From a virus: DNA of 30,932 nucleotides. Both the position numbers and the translations under genes were made by a program. The stretch is from the IMG/VR virus record IMGVR_UViG_3300046313_000283, positions 1 to 30,932 of that record. One strand, given 5' to 3'. A model generated the notes under the pieces. It worked only from the letters and a program-made list of their open reading frames with translations, had not been told where the DNA came from and searched no databases. Positions within the stretch are counted from its first letter, which is position 1. Each line of letters begins with the position of its first letter. This document shows positions 20,489 to 28,282 of this stretch, in pieces.

Positions 20489-21330
20489 TGTCAGGCGGGG
20501 TTTTCAGTGCTGATATTGCCCCGGAAGGCTGGTTTGACAAGCTGTCAACTGATGAAGGATGGTTCAGCTATGAATTCATATCTCAAGGCTCTGGGGCGGT
20601 AGACGCAACAGCCCCCGGCGCAAGTCTGGGGTATGCGCTGTCACTACTTCCCGGCGCTGCATCTGGCGGCGGCGCTATTGACGCGACAGCCGACGGCGCA
20701 ACCATATCCTATGCGGAAAGCATAATATCCGGCGCGGCAACGGCGTCTTCGCAGGCCAGCGGCGCAACCGTTGGCATCGGCTATTCGATCATTGCAGGGG
20801 CCGCGCAGGCGGCGTCCCAAGCGCAGGGGCAGGCGTTGCCGCTGGCCTACTCGCTATTGCCGGGGGCCGCGTCTGGCGAGGCCAATGCCACGGCAAGCGG
20901 AGTGACGGTATCCTATGCCTATGCGCTGCTTGCGGGCATTGCATCTGGGGCCGCGTCGGCAACGGGCGGTCGCGGCGATGACGCTTTTAGGTCAGCCGGG
21001 GCGGCGCGCAAATTCTGGGCCGACAAAGCCGATGAATGGCTAGAGCAAAGCATCGACCGGATCAAAGCCGCCGCGCCAAAGTCAGAGGATGCGCGCGAAG
21101 CTGTTGCCGATGACATTCTATCCGAGGCCAGCGATAGGTTGATGGATTGGCCCGCGTTTGCACCACAGATTGACGCGGTGCAGCGTATCGCCCAGCGGCT
21201 TGCGGTTCCGACTGTGGACTATTCGGAAATTGCGCGCTATATTGCCGAACAAATGCAGGCCGTGGAAGCCGCCCGTCGTGTAATGCGGCGCAAGCGCGAT
21301 CTCGAGGCCCTTTTGCTGCTGGTGGATTAA
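20488..21330 (+). CDS. Repeat-containing virion protein (280 aa)
   Basis: The N terminus (1-35) carries two similar EGWF segments. Residues 40-157 consist of five repeats of 22-26 residues with the pattern A.G.[TS][ILV].Y..[LI][IL].GAA[ST], suggesting a small repeated beta unit. Residues 165-280 are helical and charged (WADKADEWLEQSIDRIKAA...; RRVMRRKRDLEALLLLVD), probably a coiled coil or binding arm. Function is unknown, but the late-operon context indicates a virion part. The repeat region is much less charged than its surroundings. Confidence 0.85.
   Translation: MSGGVFSADIAPEGWFDKLSTDEGWFSYEFISQGSGAVDATAPGASLGYALSLLPGAASGGGAIDATADGATISYAESIISGAATASSQASGATVGIGYSIIAGAAQAASQAQGQALPLAYSLLPGAASGEANATASGVTVSYAYALLAGIASGAASATGGRGDDAFRSAGAARKFWADKADEWLEQSIDRIKAAAPKSEDAREAVADDILSEASDRLMDWPAFAPQIDAVQRIAQRLAVPTVDYSEIARYIAEQMQAVEAARRVMRRKRDLEALLLLVD
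20605..20958 (+). repeat. Five imperfect repeats of about 22-26 residues
   Basis: Units begin at residues 40, 66, 90, 112 and 134 of the encoded protein. Each carries a Tyr followed by aliphatic residues and a GAAS/GAAT/GIAS-type end, for example YALSLLPGAAS, YSLLPGAAS and YAYALLAGIAS. The DNA is diverged, so the array is older than the Cys-triplet array. Confidence 0.75.
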
Positions 21331-21558
21331 ATGACAGACAAAGACCGCATGTCCCTCGCCGAGCAAATGCTTGCAAACCCGCTTTTCAGCGTAATCATGA
21401 ATGAACTCGAAGCATCGGCTATCGAGCGCATGGTTTACGCCGCCAATGACTTAGCCCGCCATGAGTGCCAGCTGCGCATTCAGGCGGTTCGTTCTTTCCG
21501 TTCCGATTGCAAGGATCTCCTTCGCAGCAACCGCGAACGAAAAGCGGTGGTTGCATAA
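21331..21558 (+). CDS. Small conserved phage protein (75 aa)
   Basis: The layout AEQMLANPLFSVIMNELEA ... RMVYAANDLARHECQ ... RSFRSDCKDLLRS follows a pattern seen in many short phage proteins located between portal and capsid genes, where the role is not known. It is fully helical with mixed charge. The ATG directly follows the preceding stop. It may assist head assembly. Confidence 0.83.
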   Translation: MTDKDRMSLAEQMLANPLFSVIMNELEASAIERMVYAANDLARHECQLRIQAVRSFRSDCKDLLRSNRERKAVVA

Positions 21559-21589
21559 TGCAGCACCGCCCCAAGCCTAAAGGCGCACT

Positions 21590-22495
21590 ATGACAGACGA
21601 TATCAACAACCCAGACGATGGGACTGAAGAAGTCACCGCCCAAGCACCCGATACCACAGGGGAGTGGGACTACTACGACCCCGAAGAGGATAACGTAGAA
21701 GCCCCCGAAACCGCTGCGACCGAAGATGGGACAGAAGAAGCGGCCCAAGAGGCCGATGTCGGTGAAGCCGCTGCAGTTGAGGCCCCGCTTGATGCGGTGG
21801 TCAAGATGGCGGACGGCACCACGGCCAAGGTTTCCGACCTTTTGCAAGGGAATCTACGTCAAGCCGACTACACGCGGAAATCGCAAGAACTGGCGTCAAG
21901 CCGTCAAGCGGTGGAAGCGAACCTTCAGCGTATCGAAGGCATCACCGAAGCGTTTATTGACCACCTCACTAAGCTTGTGCCCGAAGCCCCCGATCATGCT
22001 TTGGCCCTGCGCGATCCTAACGCCTACACGCGCCAACTGGCGCAGCATCAGGCGGCTATGGCGCAGGTCCAGTCATTGGTTGAGATCGGCTCACAGCCCA
22101 AGCAAATCAAGTCGGCGATCACTGCGGAAAACCAAGCGGCGCAATTGGCGGAAGAAAACCGCATGTTGCAAGATCGGTTCCCCGCGATTGCCACGAGGGA
22201 AGGCCGGGATAAGTTCTTTTCAAATGCGGCGGCTGTCGCAAATGATATGGGCTTTTCCAATGACGAACTTTCGAAGGTCACTGATCACCGAATTTTCGCC
22301 ATGGCTCACTATGCCAAGATCGGCATGGATGCGGTTAAAACGCGCGATGCGGCAAAGGCCAAACTTCAGGCCGCGCCGCAAGTTTCCCCCCGCAGGCCCG
22401 GTCAGGCTCAAGGTGGGAATCGGAATGCTGAGGGTATGAAGAAGCTCGCCCGGTCTGGGTCCATGAAGGACGCATTGCGGATTGAGTTCGATTAA
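21590..22495 (+). CDS. Scaffolding protein (301 aa)
   Basis: It would guide capsid protein into a procapsid and leave before or during DNA packing. The pattern supports this: a strongly acidic, disordered N terminus (1-65), the segment VVKMADGTTAKVSDLLQGNL common in podovirus scaffolds, a long helical Gln/Ala/Glu middle (about 90-200), and a basic C-terminal tail (SPRRPGQAQGG ... KKLARSGSMKDAL) of the type that binds coat protein in P22. Placed directly before the major capsid gene. AAGGCG lies a short distance ahead of the ATG. Confidence 0.88.
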   Translation: MTDDINNPDDGTEEVTAQAPDTTGEWDYYDPEEDNVEAPETAATEDGTEEAAQEADVGEAAAVEAPLDAVVKMADGTTAKVSDLLQGNLRQADYTRKSQELASSRQAVEANLQRIEGITEAFIDHLTKLVPEAPDHALALRDPNAYTRQLAQHQAAMAQVQSLVEIGSQPKQIKSAITAENQAAQLAEENRMLQDRFPAIATREGRDKFFSNAAAVANDMGFSNDELSKVTDHRIFAMAHYAKIGMDAVKTRDAAKAKLQAAPQVSPRRPGQAQGGNRNAEGMKKLARSGSMKDALRIEFD

Positions 22496-22519
22496 CCCCC
22501 CATAAAAGGACGTAGCATA

Positions 22520-23512
22520 ATGGCTACCATTGCAAACACCTTCCAGTCTGCCAGCGCCAAGGGCAACCGCGAAACGCTGCACAATGTCGTGTCGATGATT
22601 GATCGGGAAGACACCCCGATTTATTCGATGATCGAAAAGGAAACCTTCACGGGCATCCACCCTGAATGGGAAACCGATTCCTTGGCTGCGCCGGGCGATA
22701 ACGCGCAGTTGGAAGGCGATGAATATACGTTTGGTGCTACTACGCCAGCCGTGCGCATGGGTAACTACACCCAAATCTTGCGCAAAGAAGGCATTATCTC
22801 GCGGACGCAGGACCGCGTTGACAATGCGGGTTCGCACGAACAAACCCGCCGCCAAAAGGTCAAAAAGGGCGTTGAAATTCGCCGCGATGTGGAATGGTCG
22901 ATCCTTTCGCCAAACGCCTCTGTTGCGGGCGCAACCCGCAAGAGCGCGTCGATGTCGTCGTGGATCGCGTCCAACGCATCGCGCGGCGCGACTGGCGCAA
23001 ACGGTGGCTACAACACAGGCACGGGCCTGACTGCTGCCCCAACCAACGGCACCCAACGCGCTTTCACTAAGCTGCTGATGGACGGTGTGATGCAACAGGG
23101 CGCGCAAAACGGCGCTAAGTTCAAGCACGTTTCTGGATCGCTTTATATCAAGTCGGTTTTCGCAACGTTCATGTCCGACGCCAACGTTGCGGCTTTCCGC
23201 TATGCGGCGAAAGAGGGCGAAGAGAACACGATGGTTGCGACCGCCGATGTCTATCTTGGCCCGCACGGCAAGGTCATGTTCCACGAAAACGTGGTGCAGT
23301 CCGGATCGGCGGCCTTGGCGCGCAACGTGTTCTTCATTGACCCTGAGTTCCTCAAGTGGGGCTGGCTGGACAAAATCCAAGAGGACAAGTTGGTTTCGCG
23401 CACGGGCGATGCGAACAAGTTCGTCCTCATTGGCGAGGGCGCGCTGAAAGTGTCGAACGAAAAAGGCTTGGGCGTGGTTGCTGACGTGTTCGGCATGACT
23501 GCGGCTAGCTAA
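22520..23512 (+). CDS. Major capsid protein, DUF5309-type (330 aa)
   Basis: This is the main shell protein. The sequence closely follows the DUF5309 family, whose members form HK97-fold heads in podoviruses such as SU10: NVVSMIDREDTPIYSMI, HPEWETDSLAAPGDNAQLEGDE, VRMGNYTQILRKEGIISRTQD and the long basic helix KVKKGVEIRRDVEW. The C-terminal part has the NVFFIDPEFLKWGWLDKIQ and final KGLGVVADV strands typical of the family. AAAGGA lies nine bases before the ATG, suiting high expression. A strong hairpin directly follows the stop codon. Confidence 0.94.
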   Translation: MATIANTFQSASAKGNRETLHNVVSMIDREDTPIYSMIEKETFTGIHPEWETDSLAAPGDNAQLEGDEYTFGATTPAVRMGNYTQILRKEGIISRTQDRVDNAGSHEQTRRQKVKKGVEIRRDVEWSILSPNASVAGATRKSASMSSWIASNASRGATGANGGYNTGTGLTAAPTNGTQRAFTKLLMDGVMQQGAQNGAKFKHVSGSLYIKSVFATFMSDANVAAFRYAAKEGEENTMVATADVYLGPHGKVMFHENVVQSGSAALARNVFFIDPEFLKWGWLDKIQEDKLVSRTGDANKFVLIGEGALKVSNEKGLGVVADVFGMTAAS

Positions 23513-23519
23513 TGAAACC

Positions 23520-23541
23520 GGGCGGGCTTAACGGCCCGCCC
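23520..23541 (+). terminator. Perfect GC hairpin after the capsid gene
   Basis: GGGCGGGC and GCCCGCCC form a perfect 8-bp stem around TTAACG, eight bases beyond the capsid stop. No T-run follows, so it may partly stop transcription or shield the abundant capsid mRNA from 3' decay while the next genes are still read. Confidence 0.5.
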
Positions 23542-23561
23542 CTCATCTAATGGAGGCCCCC

Positions 23562-23726
23562 ATGGCTAAAGAAGAAAACACGGTGAAAGCGGTTATCCTG
23601 CGCGATTATTGGGATGAAAACGGCGAGCGACACAATGCCGGGGCCGTTGTTGACGTGTCGAAAGATGTGTTGATTGACGGCATGGGAAAGGGCATCTTGG
23701 CCCATGCGCCGAGCGAAACGGAGTAG
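23562..23726 (+). CDS. Small virion-region protein (54 aa)
   Basis: The product (MAKEENTVKAVILRDYWDENGER) is a short beta-like protein with the 'V.A.IL.DYW...G.R..AG.VV.V' pattern seen in small phage proteins next to capsid genes, where some act as head-associated or Rho-N-like factors of unclear role. TGGAGG lies six bases ahead of the ATG, a good ribosome site. Placement after the capsid hairpin suggests a head or head-closure function. Confidence 0.83.
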   Translation: MAKEENTVKAVILRDYWDENGERHNAGAVVDVSKDVLIDGMGKGILAHAPSETE

Positions 23727-23731
23727 TTTCT

Positions 23732-24055
23732 ATGATTGTTCGGGATGGTGATTGGACGCTTCATTCTGCGGATGTTCGCGCGGGTAAATACGTTTGGACC
23801 CGCCGCAACGATGATGGGTCTATCACCTCCCGGACAGACACGCATTGTGACGCGATTGCAGACGTGAATAAGGCGCAGCGCAATATGTCTGCGAATAACT
23901 GGAAGGGCGACTGGCATATGATCGCGTCAATTCCAAAGGCAATCGCATGGGATCAGTTGGTCCCGGCCCATTCTGCGGGCGATGACAAGTTTGTCTCAAA
24001 GTGGCTAAATGATAGCGACAACCGCGCATGGCGCACTAAAGAGGGGCGCGTCTGA
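23732..24055 (+). CDS. Structural-region hypothetical protein (107 aa)
   Basis: The protein starts with a beta-rich region (IVRDGDWTLHSADVRAGKYVW) and continues through a middle with NKAQRNMSANNWKGDW. It ends in SKWLNDSDNRAWRTKEGRV, an ending found in several podovirus head proteins between capsid and adaptor genes. The role is unknown. The stop overlaps the next start (TGATG), and the junction to the gene before is only five bases. Confidence 0.85.
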   Translation: MIVRDGDWTLHSADVRAGKYVWTRRNDDGSITSRTDTHCDAIADVNKAQRNMSANNWKGDWHMIASIPKAIAWDQLVPAHSAGDDKFVSKWLNDSDNRAWRTKEGRV

Positions 24056-24642
24056 TGGCCTATGCAACGGATGCGTTTGCCGACTTCATTGACCTGCGCA
24101 CGGCGGTCATTGAGCATGTCAAAGACCCCGGCATAGCGGACGTATTCCCGCGATTGCTGGCGATTGCGGAAAGCCGCTTAAATCGAACCCTGCGGATGCG
24201 GGCGCAAATCACCAGTGCTACTGTGACATTTGTTGACGGTCGCGCGCCAATCCCCACCAATCTGGCGGAGGTGATCGGGCTTTATGACGCCACCGGGGCG
24301 GAATACGTCCAGCAAGCCGCGCAAGATCGGTCTGGGCGGTATTACTCCATCCAAGGCGATGAGCTCGTGACGCTGGCCTTTGCTGGCGATTTGACACTTG
24401 ATTTCTACGCGATGATCCCGCCACTGGGTACTTCGATCACGGCGACAAATTGGCTGTTGTCCAAATATCCAGAGGTTTACCTATACGCTGTCGGGTTTGA
24501 AGCTGCAAAGCAGACGCAAAATGCCGATCTGGCGAGCGCCACCAAGGCGTTGCTGGATGGGGCGATTGCCGAGGCTAAGGCAGATGATATGACCGCCCGC
24601 TATTCGCGCGCGCGGGTCCGGGTTTATGGGGTGACGCCATGA
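24055..24642 (+). CDS. Head-tail adaptor protein (195 aa)
   Basis: It probably forms the ring directly below the portal. The arrangement matches podovirus adaptors: an N-terminal helix pair (TAVIEHVKDPGIADVFPRLLAIAESRLNR), a beta middle (ATVTFVDGRAPIPTNLAEVIGLY), the DLTLDFYAMIPPL strand and a C-terminal helical bundle (WLLSKYPEVYLYAVGFEAA ... AIAEAKADDM). P22 gp4 and SU10 adaptors play the equivalent role; the match here is one of pattern and position. Overlaps the next gene by four bases. Confidence 0.75.
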   Translation: MAYATDAFADFIDLRTAVIEHVKDPGIADVFPRLLAIAESRLNRTLRMRAQITSATVTFVDGRAPIPTNLAEVIGLYDATGAEYVQQAAQDRSGRYYSIQGDELVTLAFAGDLTLDFYAMIPPLGTSITATNWLLSKYPEVYLYAVGFEAAKQTQNADLASATKALLDGAIAEAKADDMTARYSRARVRVYGVTP

Positions 24643-25241
24643 GTTTCCTAACAATCTGTCAAGAATTGGCGAAAAGCGTGGGCCTTGAATCGCCTGATTT
24701 GGTCATGACCTCGCCGAAACGGGAATGGGCCGAGGCGGTCGTCATGTCAAACGCGGTTGGCGATGAAATTGCACGGCGCGTGGATTTTGGCGTTTTACGC
24801 AAATCAACGACGCTTGCGGGGGATGGGGTAACGCAAGCTTACACCCTGCCCCCTGACTTTTCACGCATTATCCCCGGCATTGGGGTGCAAAGTGCGGGCG
24901 CGACTGTTAGGCCGCTCACAAACGCTGAATGGGCGTCGCTGCCCCCCGTTGTGGGTGTGCCCCGCTATTTCCTGCTGGAGGCCCGAAGCATTACGCTTTG
25001 GCCGTTCATGGCGTTGTCGGCAAGCGCGACCGTGCGCTATCAGTCGCGCAATTGGTGCGGCAATGGGTCCAACAAGTGGGCATCGGATACCGACGTTGCG
25101 CTGGTCGATGAGGAGCTTATGGTAAAGGGCCTGATCGTGCATTGGCGGCGTCAAAAGGGCATGCCTTATGAGGATTATGAGGCAGAGTATGAGGCGGCGC
25201 TAACCGCCGTTGCGCGCTTTGACGATAGGAGCCGCATTTAA
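24639..25241 (+). CDS. Head-closure or tail connector protein (200 aa)
   Basis: A second connector-like protein follows the adaptor. It has an N-terminal helix region (CQELAKSVGLESPD), a beta part containing YTLPPDFSRIIPGI, WASLPPVVGVPRYFLLEA and ITLWPF. A helical end (EELMVKGLIVHWRRQKGM, then YEAEYEAALTAVARFDD) completes it. The 'YxLPPDF..I' and 'L.P.P' marks occur in proteins of podovirus necks. It likely joins the adaptor ring to the nozzle. Exact place in the virion is inferred from gene order. Confidence 0.7.
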   Translation: MSFLTICQELAKSVGLESPDLVMTSPKREWAEAVVMSNAVGDEIARRVDFGVLRKSTTLAGDGVTQAYTLPPDFSRIIPGIGVQSAGATVRPLTNAEWASLPPVVGVPRYFLLEARSITLWPFMALSASATVRYQSRNWCGNGSNKWASDTDVALVDEELMVKGLIVHWRRQKGMPYEDYEAEYEAALTAVARFDDRSRI

Positions 25242-26830
25242 TGCAAGTCCTTCCCAAGCGCAAAGCCCCGCCAAAGGGGCAGCCGCCAATGCAGCCAGCA
25301 CAGGCGTTTTCGTTTCCGTCGCCTATGCGCGGGCTTGTGTTGAATGAAAACATTGCGCTGCCCACCCCCGGCGGCGCGCTGATTTTGGACAACTGGATTT
25401 GCACGACTAAGGGCATCAAGGCGCGGGGCGGCACGGCGCTGCATGTCCCTCTTGGCGGTGAAGTTCGGGCGATGTTCGTCTACCGATCGGGCGGTGTGGA
25501 GATTGCCTTTGCGGCAACCGACACGACAATCAGCAACATCTCTGTTTCTGGGATTGTTCCGCCTGCGGTGAACATTTCAGGCCAGACAAGCGGCGTGTAT
25601 TCTCACGAGCAATTCGGCACGGCAGGCGGCGATTACCTATATGCGGTGAACGGCACTGACAAAGCGCAGCTATTCGATGGGGTGACGTGGACGCAGATTG
25701 ACGGGCTATCAGTGCCAGCTATCACTGGCGTATCGACTTCGCTGTTTTCCAATGTGTGGTCTTTCGCTAATCGGCTGTTTTTCGTTGAAAAAAACACAAT
25801 GACGGCGTGGTATTTGCCAGTTGATAGCATTGGGGGGCTGGCGAGTAGTTTTTCACTGGCTGGCATTTTCAAGCGCGGCGGGTCGCTTCTATTCGGGGCT
25901 ACATGGTCGATGGATGCAGGCGACGGCCTTGACGATAAGTGCGTGTTTGTCAGCGATCAAGGCGAGGTCGCCGTTTATGAGGGCACGAACCCCGGTAGCG
26001 CTGCGGACTGGCATAAGGCAGGCGTTTACAGCATCACGCCGCCGCTTGGCTCTAAGGGCAAGATGCAGGCAGGCGGTGATCTGTTGATTGCAACGCAGGT
26101 TGGCCTTGTGCCGATCTCGCAGGCGATTTCACGCGACCCCGCTGCGCTTGAATTGGGCGCAGTGACGAAGAATATTACCCCGCTATGGCAAAAAAAGGCG
26201 TTTGAGCTTGGGGCCGGGGCTTGGGAAATTGAGAAATGGCCGTCTGAAAATATCATCATTGTTTCGCAGCCGGGGGACAATGAGAGGTCCTGCCTTGTGT
26301 GCAACCTGCAAACGGGGGCATGGTCTAGGTTCACAGGAATAAGCGTTCAATGCCTGACTTACTTTGACGGGTCGGTGATGTTTGGCGGCAAGGATGGGTC
26401 GATCTATCGCTTCGAAAGCGGCGGTAGCGATGACACTATTCCATACACCTGCGTTTATTTGGGTCAGCACGACCCCATGGCGACGCCGGGAATTGAAAAG
26501 ACGATTGCGCAAATGCGGGTCACGTTTCAGCTTTCGACCCCCGCTGCGCCTTTCATATCTGCCAAGGTCAACCACGATCTTGCGATAAGCTCGCCACCTA
26601 ATGCCGCAACTGAGGAATCAAGCGCAGCCGTTTGGGGTGTTTCCATTTGGGGCGATGCGACTTGGGGCGGGTCTAGCATTGCGCAGACGCGCGCGCTTTG
26701 GTCAGCAATCGGTCGCACGGGCTATGCAATTGCCCCGGAGGTTCAGCTTACATTTGGCAGCATATCCAAGCCAAAGATTGAGCTTGTTGGTATTGACGCA
26801 ACTTTCCATGTTGGGGCGATGGTGACATGA
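25241..26830 (+). CDS. Tail nozzle / DNA-stabilisation-like protein (529 aa)
   Basis: The protein is beta-rich throughout with repeated short strands, as in the beta-propeller nozzles of P22 gp10 and T7 gp12 relatives. The first 50 residues (PMQPAQAFSFPSPMRGLVLNENIA) contain the 'FPSP..G' head typical of podovirus nozzle proteins, and the middle shows propeller-like repeats such as YLYAVNGTDKAQLFDG and NVWSFANRLFFVE. It closes the bottom of the tail and keeps packed DNA inside. TAATG and ATGA junctions link it to its neighbours. Confidence 0.8.
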   Translation: MQVLPKRKAPPKGQPPMQPAQAFSFPSPMRGLVLNENIALPTPGGALILDNWICTTKGIKARGGTALHVPLGGEVRAMFVYRSGGVEIAFAATDTTISNISVSGIVPPAVNISGQTSGVYSHEQFGTAGGDYLYAVNGTDKAQLFDGVTWTQIDGLSVPAITGVSTSLFSNVWSFANRLFFVEKNTMTAWYLPVDSIGGLASSFSLAGIFKRGGSLLFGATWSMDAGDGLDDKCVFVSDQGEVAVYEGTNPGSAADWHKAGVYSITPPLGSKGKMQAGGDLLIATQVGLVPISQAISRDPAALELGAVTKNITPLWQKKAFELGAGAWEIEKWPSENIIIVSQPGDNERSCLVCNLQTGAWSRFTGISVQCLTYFDGSVMFGGKDGSIYRFESGGSDDTIPYTCVYLGQHDPMATPGIEKTIAQMRVTFQLSTPAAPFISAKVNHDLAISSPPNAATEESSAAVWGVSIWGDATWGGSSIAQTRALWSAIGRTGYAIAPEVQLTFGSISKPKIELVGIDATFHVGAMVT

Positions 26831-27294
26831 CCTATCAAATCAGCATCGAAAACGGCCATGACAACTATTCAGAATTGGAGCCAAACTATCGGGCCCATTT
26901 CTCCGAAATGCAAGCTCGGCTGATGGCCTCCGGCGTGCAAATTGGCGGATATAACCCACGTCTTGACCTGTATTTTGAAGCATTTGACGGCAAATGGTTG
27001 ATAAATTACGTGGTTAGGTTTAAAGGTAAGGCTGTAGGGCATAGCAACGTCTATGTGACAGCGGACATGCACACCAGTGAGAAAATTGCGTCTGAAGATA
27101 CGATCTATATCCTTCCAGAACATCGGAACGGGATCGGCAAAAAGCTCGTGCAATTTATACTTGTGGACCTTCAGTCGCGCGGTGTTAAGCGTGTGCAAAT
27201 TTCACCAGTTACAGATCTTCGTGTGGCGAAAATATGGCGGCGGATGGGCTTTACTGATGTGGCGAGCCTAATGTCTTACACCTTCAAGGATTAG
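26827..27294 (+). CDS. GNAT-family N-acetyltransferase (155 aa)
   Basis: GNAT enzymes move an acetyl group from acetyl-CoA to an amine. The acetyl-CoA loop is visible as LPEHRNGIGKKLV (about 97-109), the R/Q-x-x-G-x-G/A signature, in front of the usual helix. The last strands and helix (VKRVQISPVTDLRVAKIWRRMGF) are typical too. The protein is complete, and is built into the tail gene cluster through an ATGA overlap with the nozzle gene. The substrate is unknown; a virion protein, a host protein or a small toxic amine are all possible. Confidence 0.88.
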   Translation: MTYQISIENGHDNYSELEPNYRAHFSEMQARLMASGVQIGGYNPRLDLYFEAFDGKWLINYVVRFKGKAVGHSNVYVTADMHTSEKIASEDTIYILPEHRNGIGKKLVQFILVDLQSRGVKRVQISPVTDLRVAKIWRRMGFTDVASLMSYTFKD

Positions 27295-27298
27295 CGAT

Positions 27299-28282
27299 AT
27301 GTGCGTTTCTGCCCCAGCACCCACCCCGCCTAAAGAGACCAGCGCTGCAACGACGGGCGGGAATGTCACTACTGGCATCACCAACGCATGGCTGCAAAAC
27401 ATGGACGAAACGGGGCCGGATGGGTCGCGCACGTTCACGCAAAGTGGCACGCAGTCGGTGACAGACCCCTACACGGGCATGACGTACCAAGTCCCTCGCT
27501 TCTCGGTCAACACCACGCTTTCCGCCGCGCAGCAGGGTATTAAGACGCAGCAGGACGCGGCAAGCCTGAACTTGGCAACGCTGGGGAATAACCTTTCCGG
27601 CACCCTCGGCAAACAGTTGACGGGCAACTTCTCGCTTGGCAATGAGGCAATCGAAAGCCGCCTGATGGATTTGGGCCGCAAGCGGCTTGACCCGATGTTT
27701 GCGCAGCGCGATGAGGATTTGCGGACGCGGCTTTCAAACCAAGGCATTAAGGCCGGGTCGCAGGCTTACGACCGCGAAATGAACAACCAAGGCCAGCAGC
27801 AGAATGACGCCTACAATCAGCTTTTGCTGACCGGGCGCGGGCAGGCCGCGAACGAATTGCTGACCGAGGATAACCAACGGATCAACCAGATTTCCGCGCT
27901 GTTGGGTGGTGGGCAGGTTTCGCAGCCGAACTTCCAGACATCGGCGGGCATTGGCGGGATTGCGGGCACTGATAACGGCGCGATCATTGCGAATAGCGAT
28001 GCGGCGCGGCAAGCGGCTTGGCAGCAGAAACAAGCATCCTTGGGTTCTATGCTTGGCGGTATCGGCGGGCTCTTCTCGCTATCCGATGAAAACGCCAAGA
28101 CGGATAAGAAGAAGATCGGCGAAACCAAGGACGGCATGGGGCTTTACAGTTTCAAATACAAAGGTTCACCGAAAACCGAAGTCGGGCTTATGGCTCAAGA
28201 GGTTCAGAAGAAAAAGCCGGGGGCTGTTCGCAAGGGCAGCGACGGTTTCCTTCGCGTTGATTATGGAAGGGCGCTGCAATGA
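27299..28282 (+). CDS. Virion protein with C-terminal S74 self-cleaving chaperone domain (327 aa)
   Basis: Residues 1-250 are Gln/Asn/Gly/Ala-rich with helical segments (TTLSAAQQGIKTQQDAASLNL; RLMDLGRKRLDPMFAQRDED). The last 66 residues match the peptidase S74 chaperone: LSDENAKTDKKKI with the Ser262-Lys267 pair at the expected five-residue distance, then GLYSFKYKG, VGLMAQEV and DGFLRVDYGRAL. S74 domains drive trimer assembly and then cut themselves off just before the Ser. Usually they end spikes and fibres; this is a short form on a protein beside ejection genes. AAGGA lies eight bases before ATG 27299. Confidence 0.87.
   Translation: MCVSAPAPTPPKETSAATTGGNVTTGITNAWLQNMDETGPDGSRTFTQSGTQSVTDPYTGMTYQVPRFSVNTTLSAAQQGIKTQQDAASLNLATLGNNLSGTLGKQLTGNFSLGNEAIESRLMDLGRKRLDPMFAQRDEDLRTRLSNQGIKAGSQAYDREMNNQGQQQNDAYNQLLLTGRGQAANELLTEDNQRINQISALLGGGQVSQPNFQTSAGIGGIAGTDNGAIIANSDAARQAAWQQKQASLGSMLGGIGGLFSLSDENAKTDKKKIGETKDGMGLYSFKYKGSPKTEVGLMAQEVQKKKPGAVRKGSDGFLRVDYGRALQ

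Noticed and set aside
22220-23380. 386-residue minus-strand open frame opposite the scaffold and capsid genes
   Set aside because: It runs antisense to the clearly recognisable capsid gene, and its product is His/Arg/Phe-rich without any domain.
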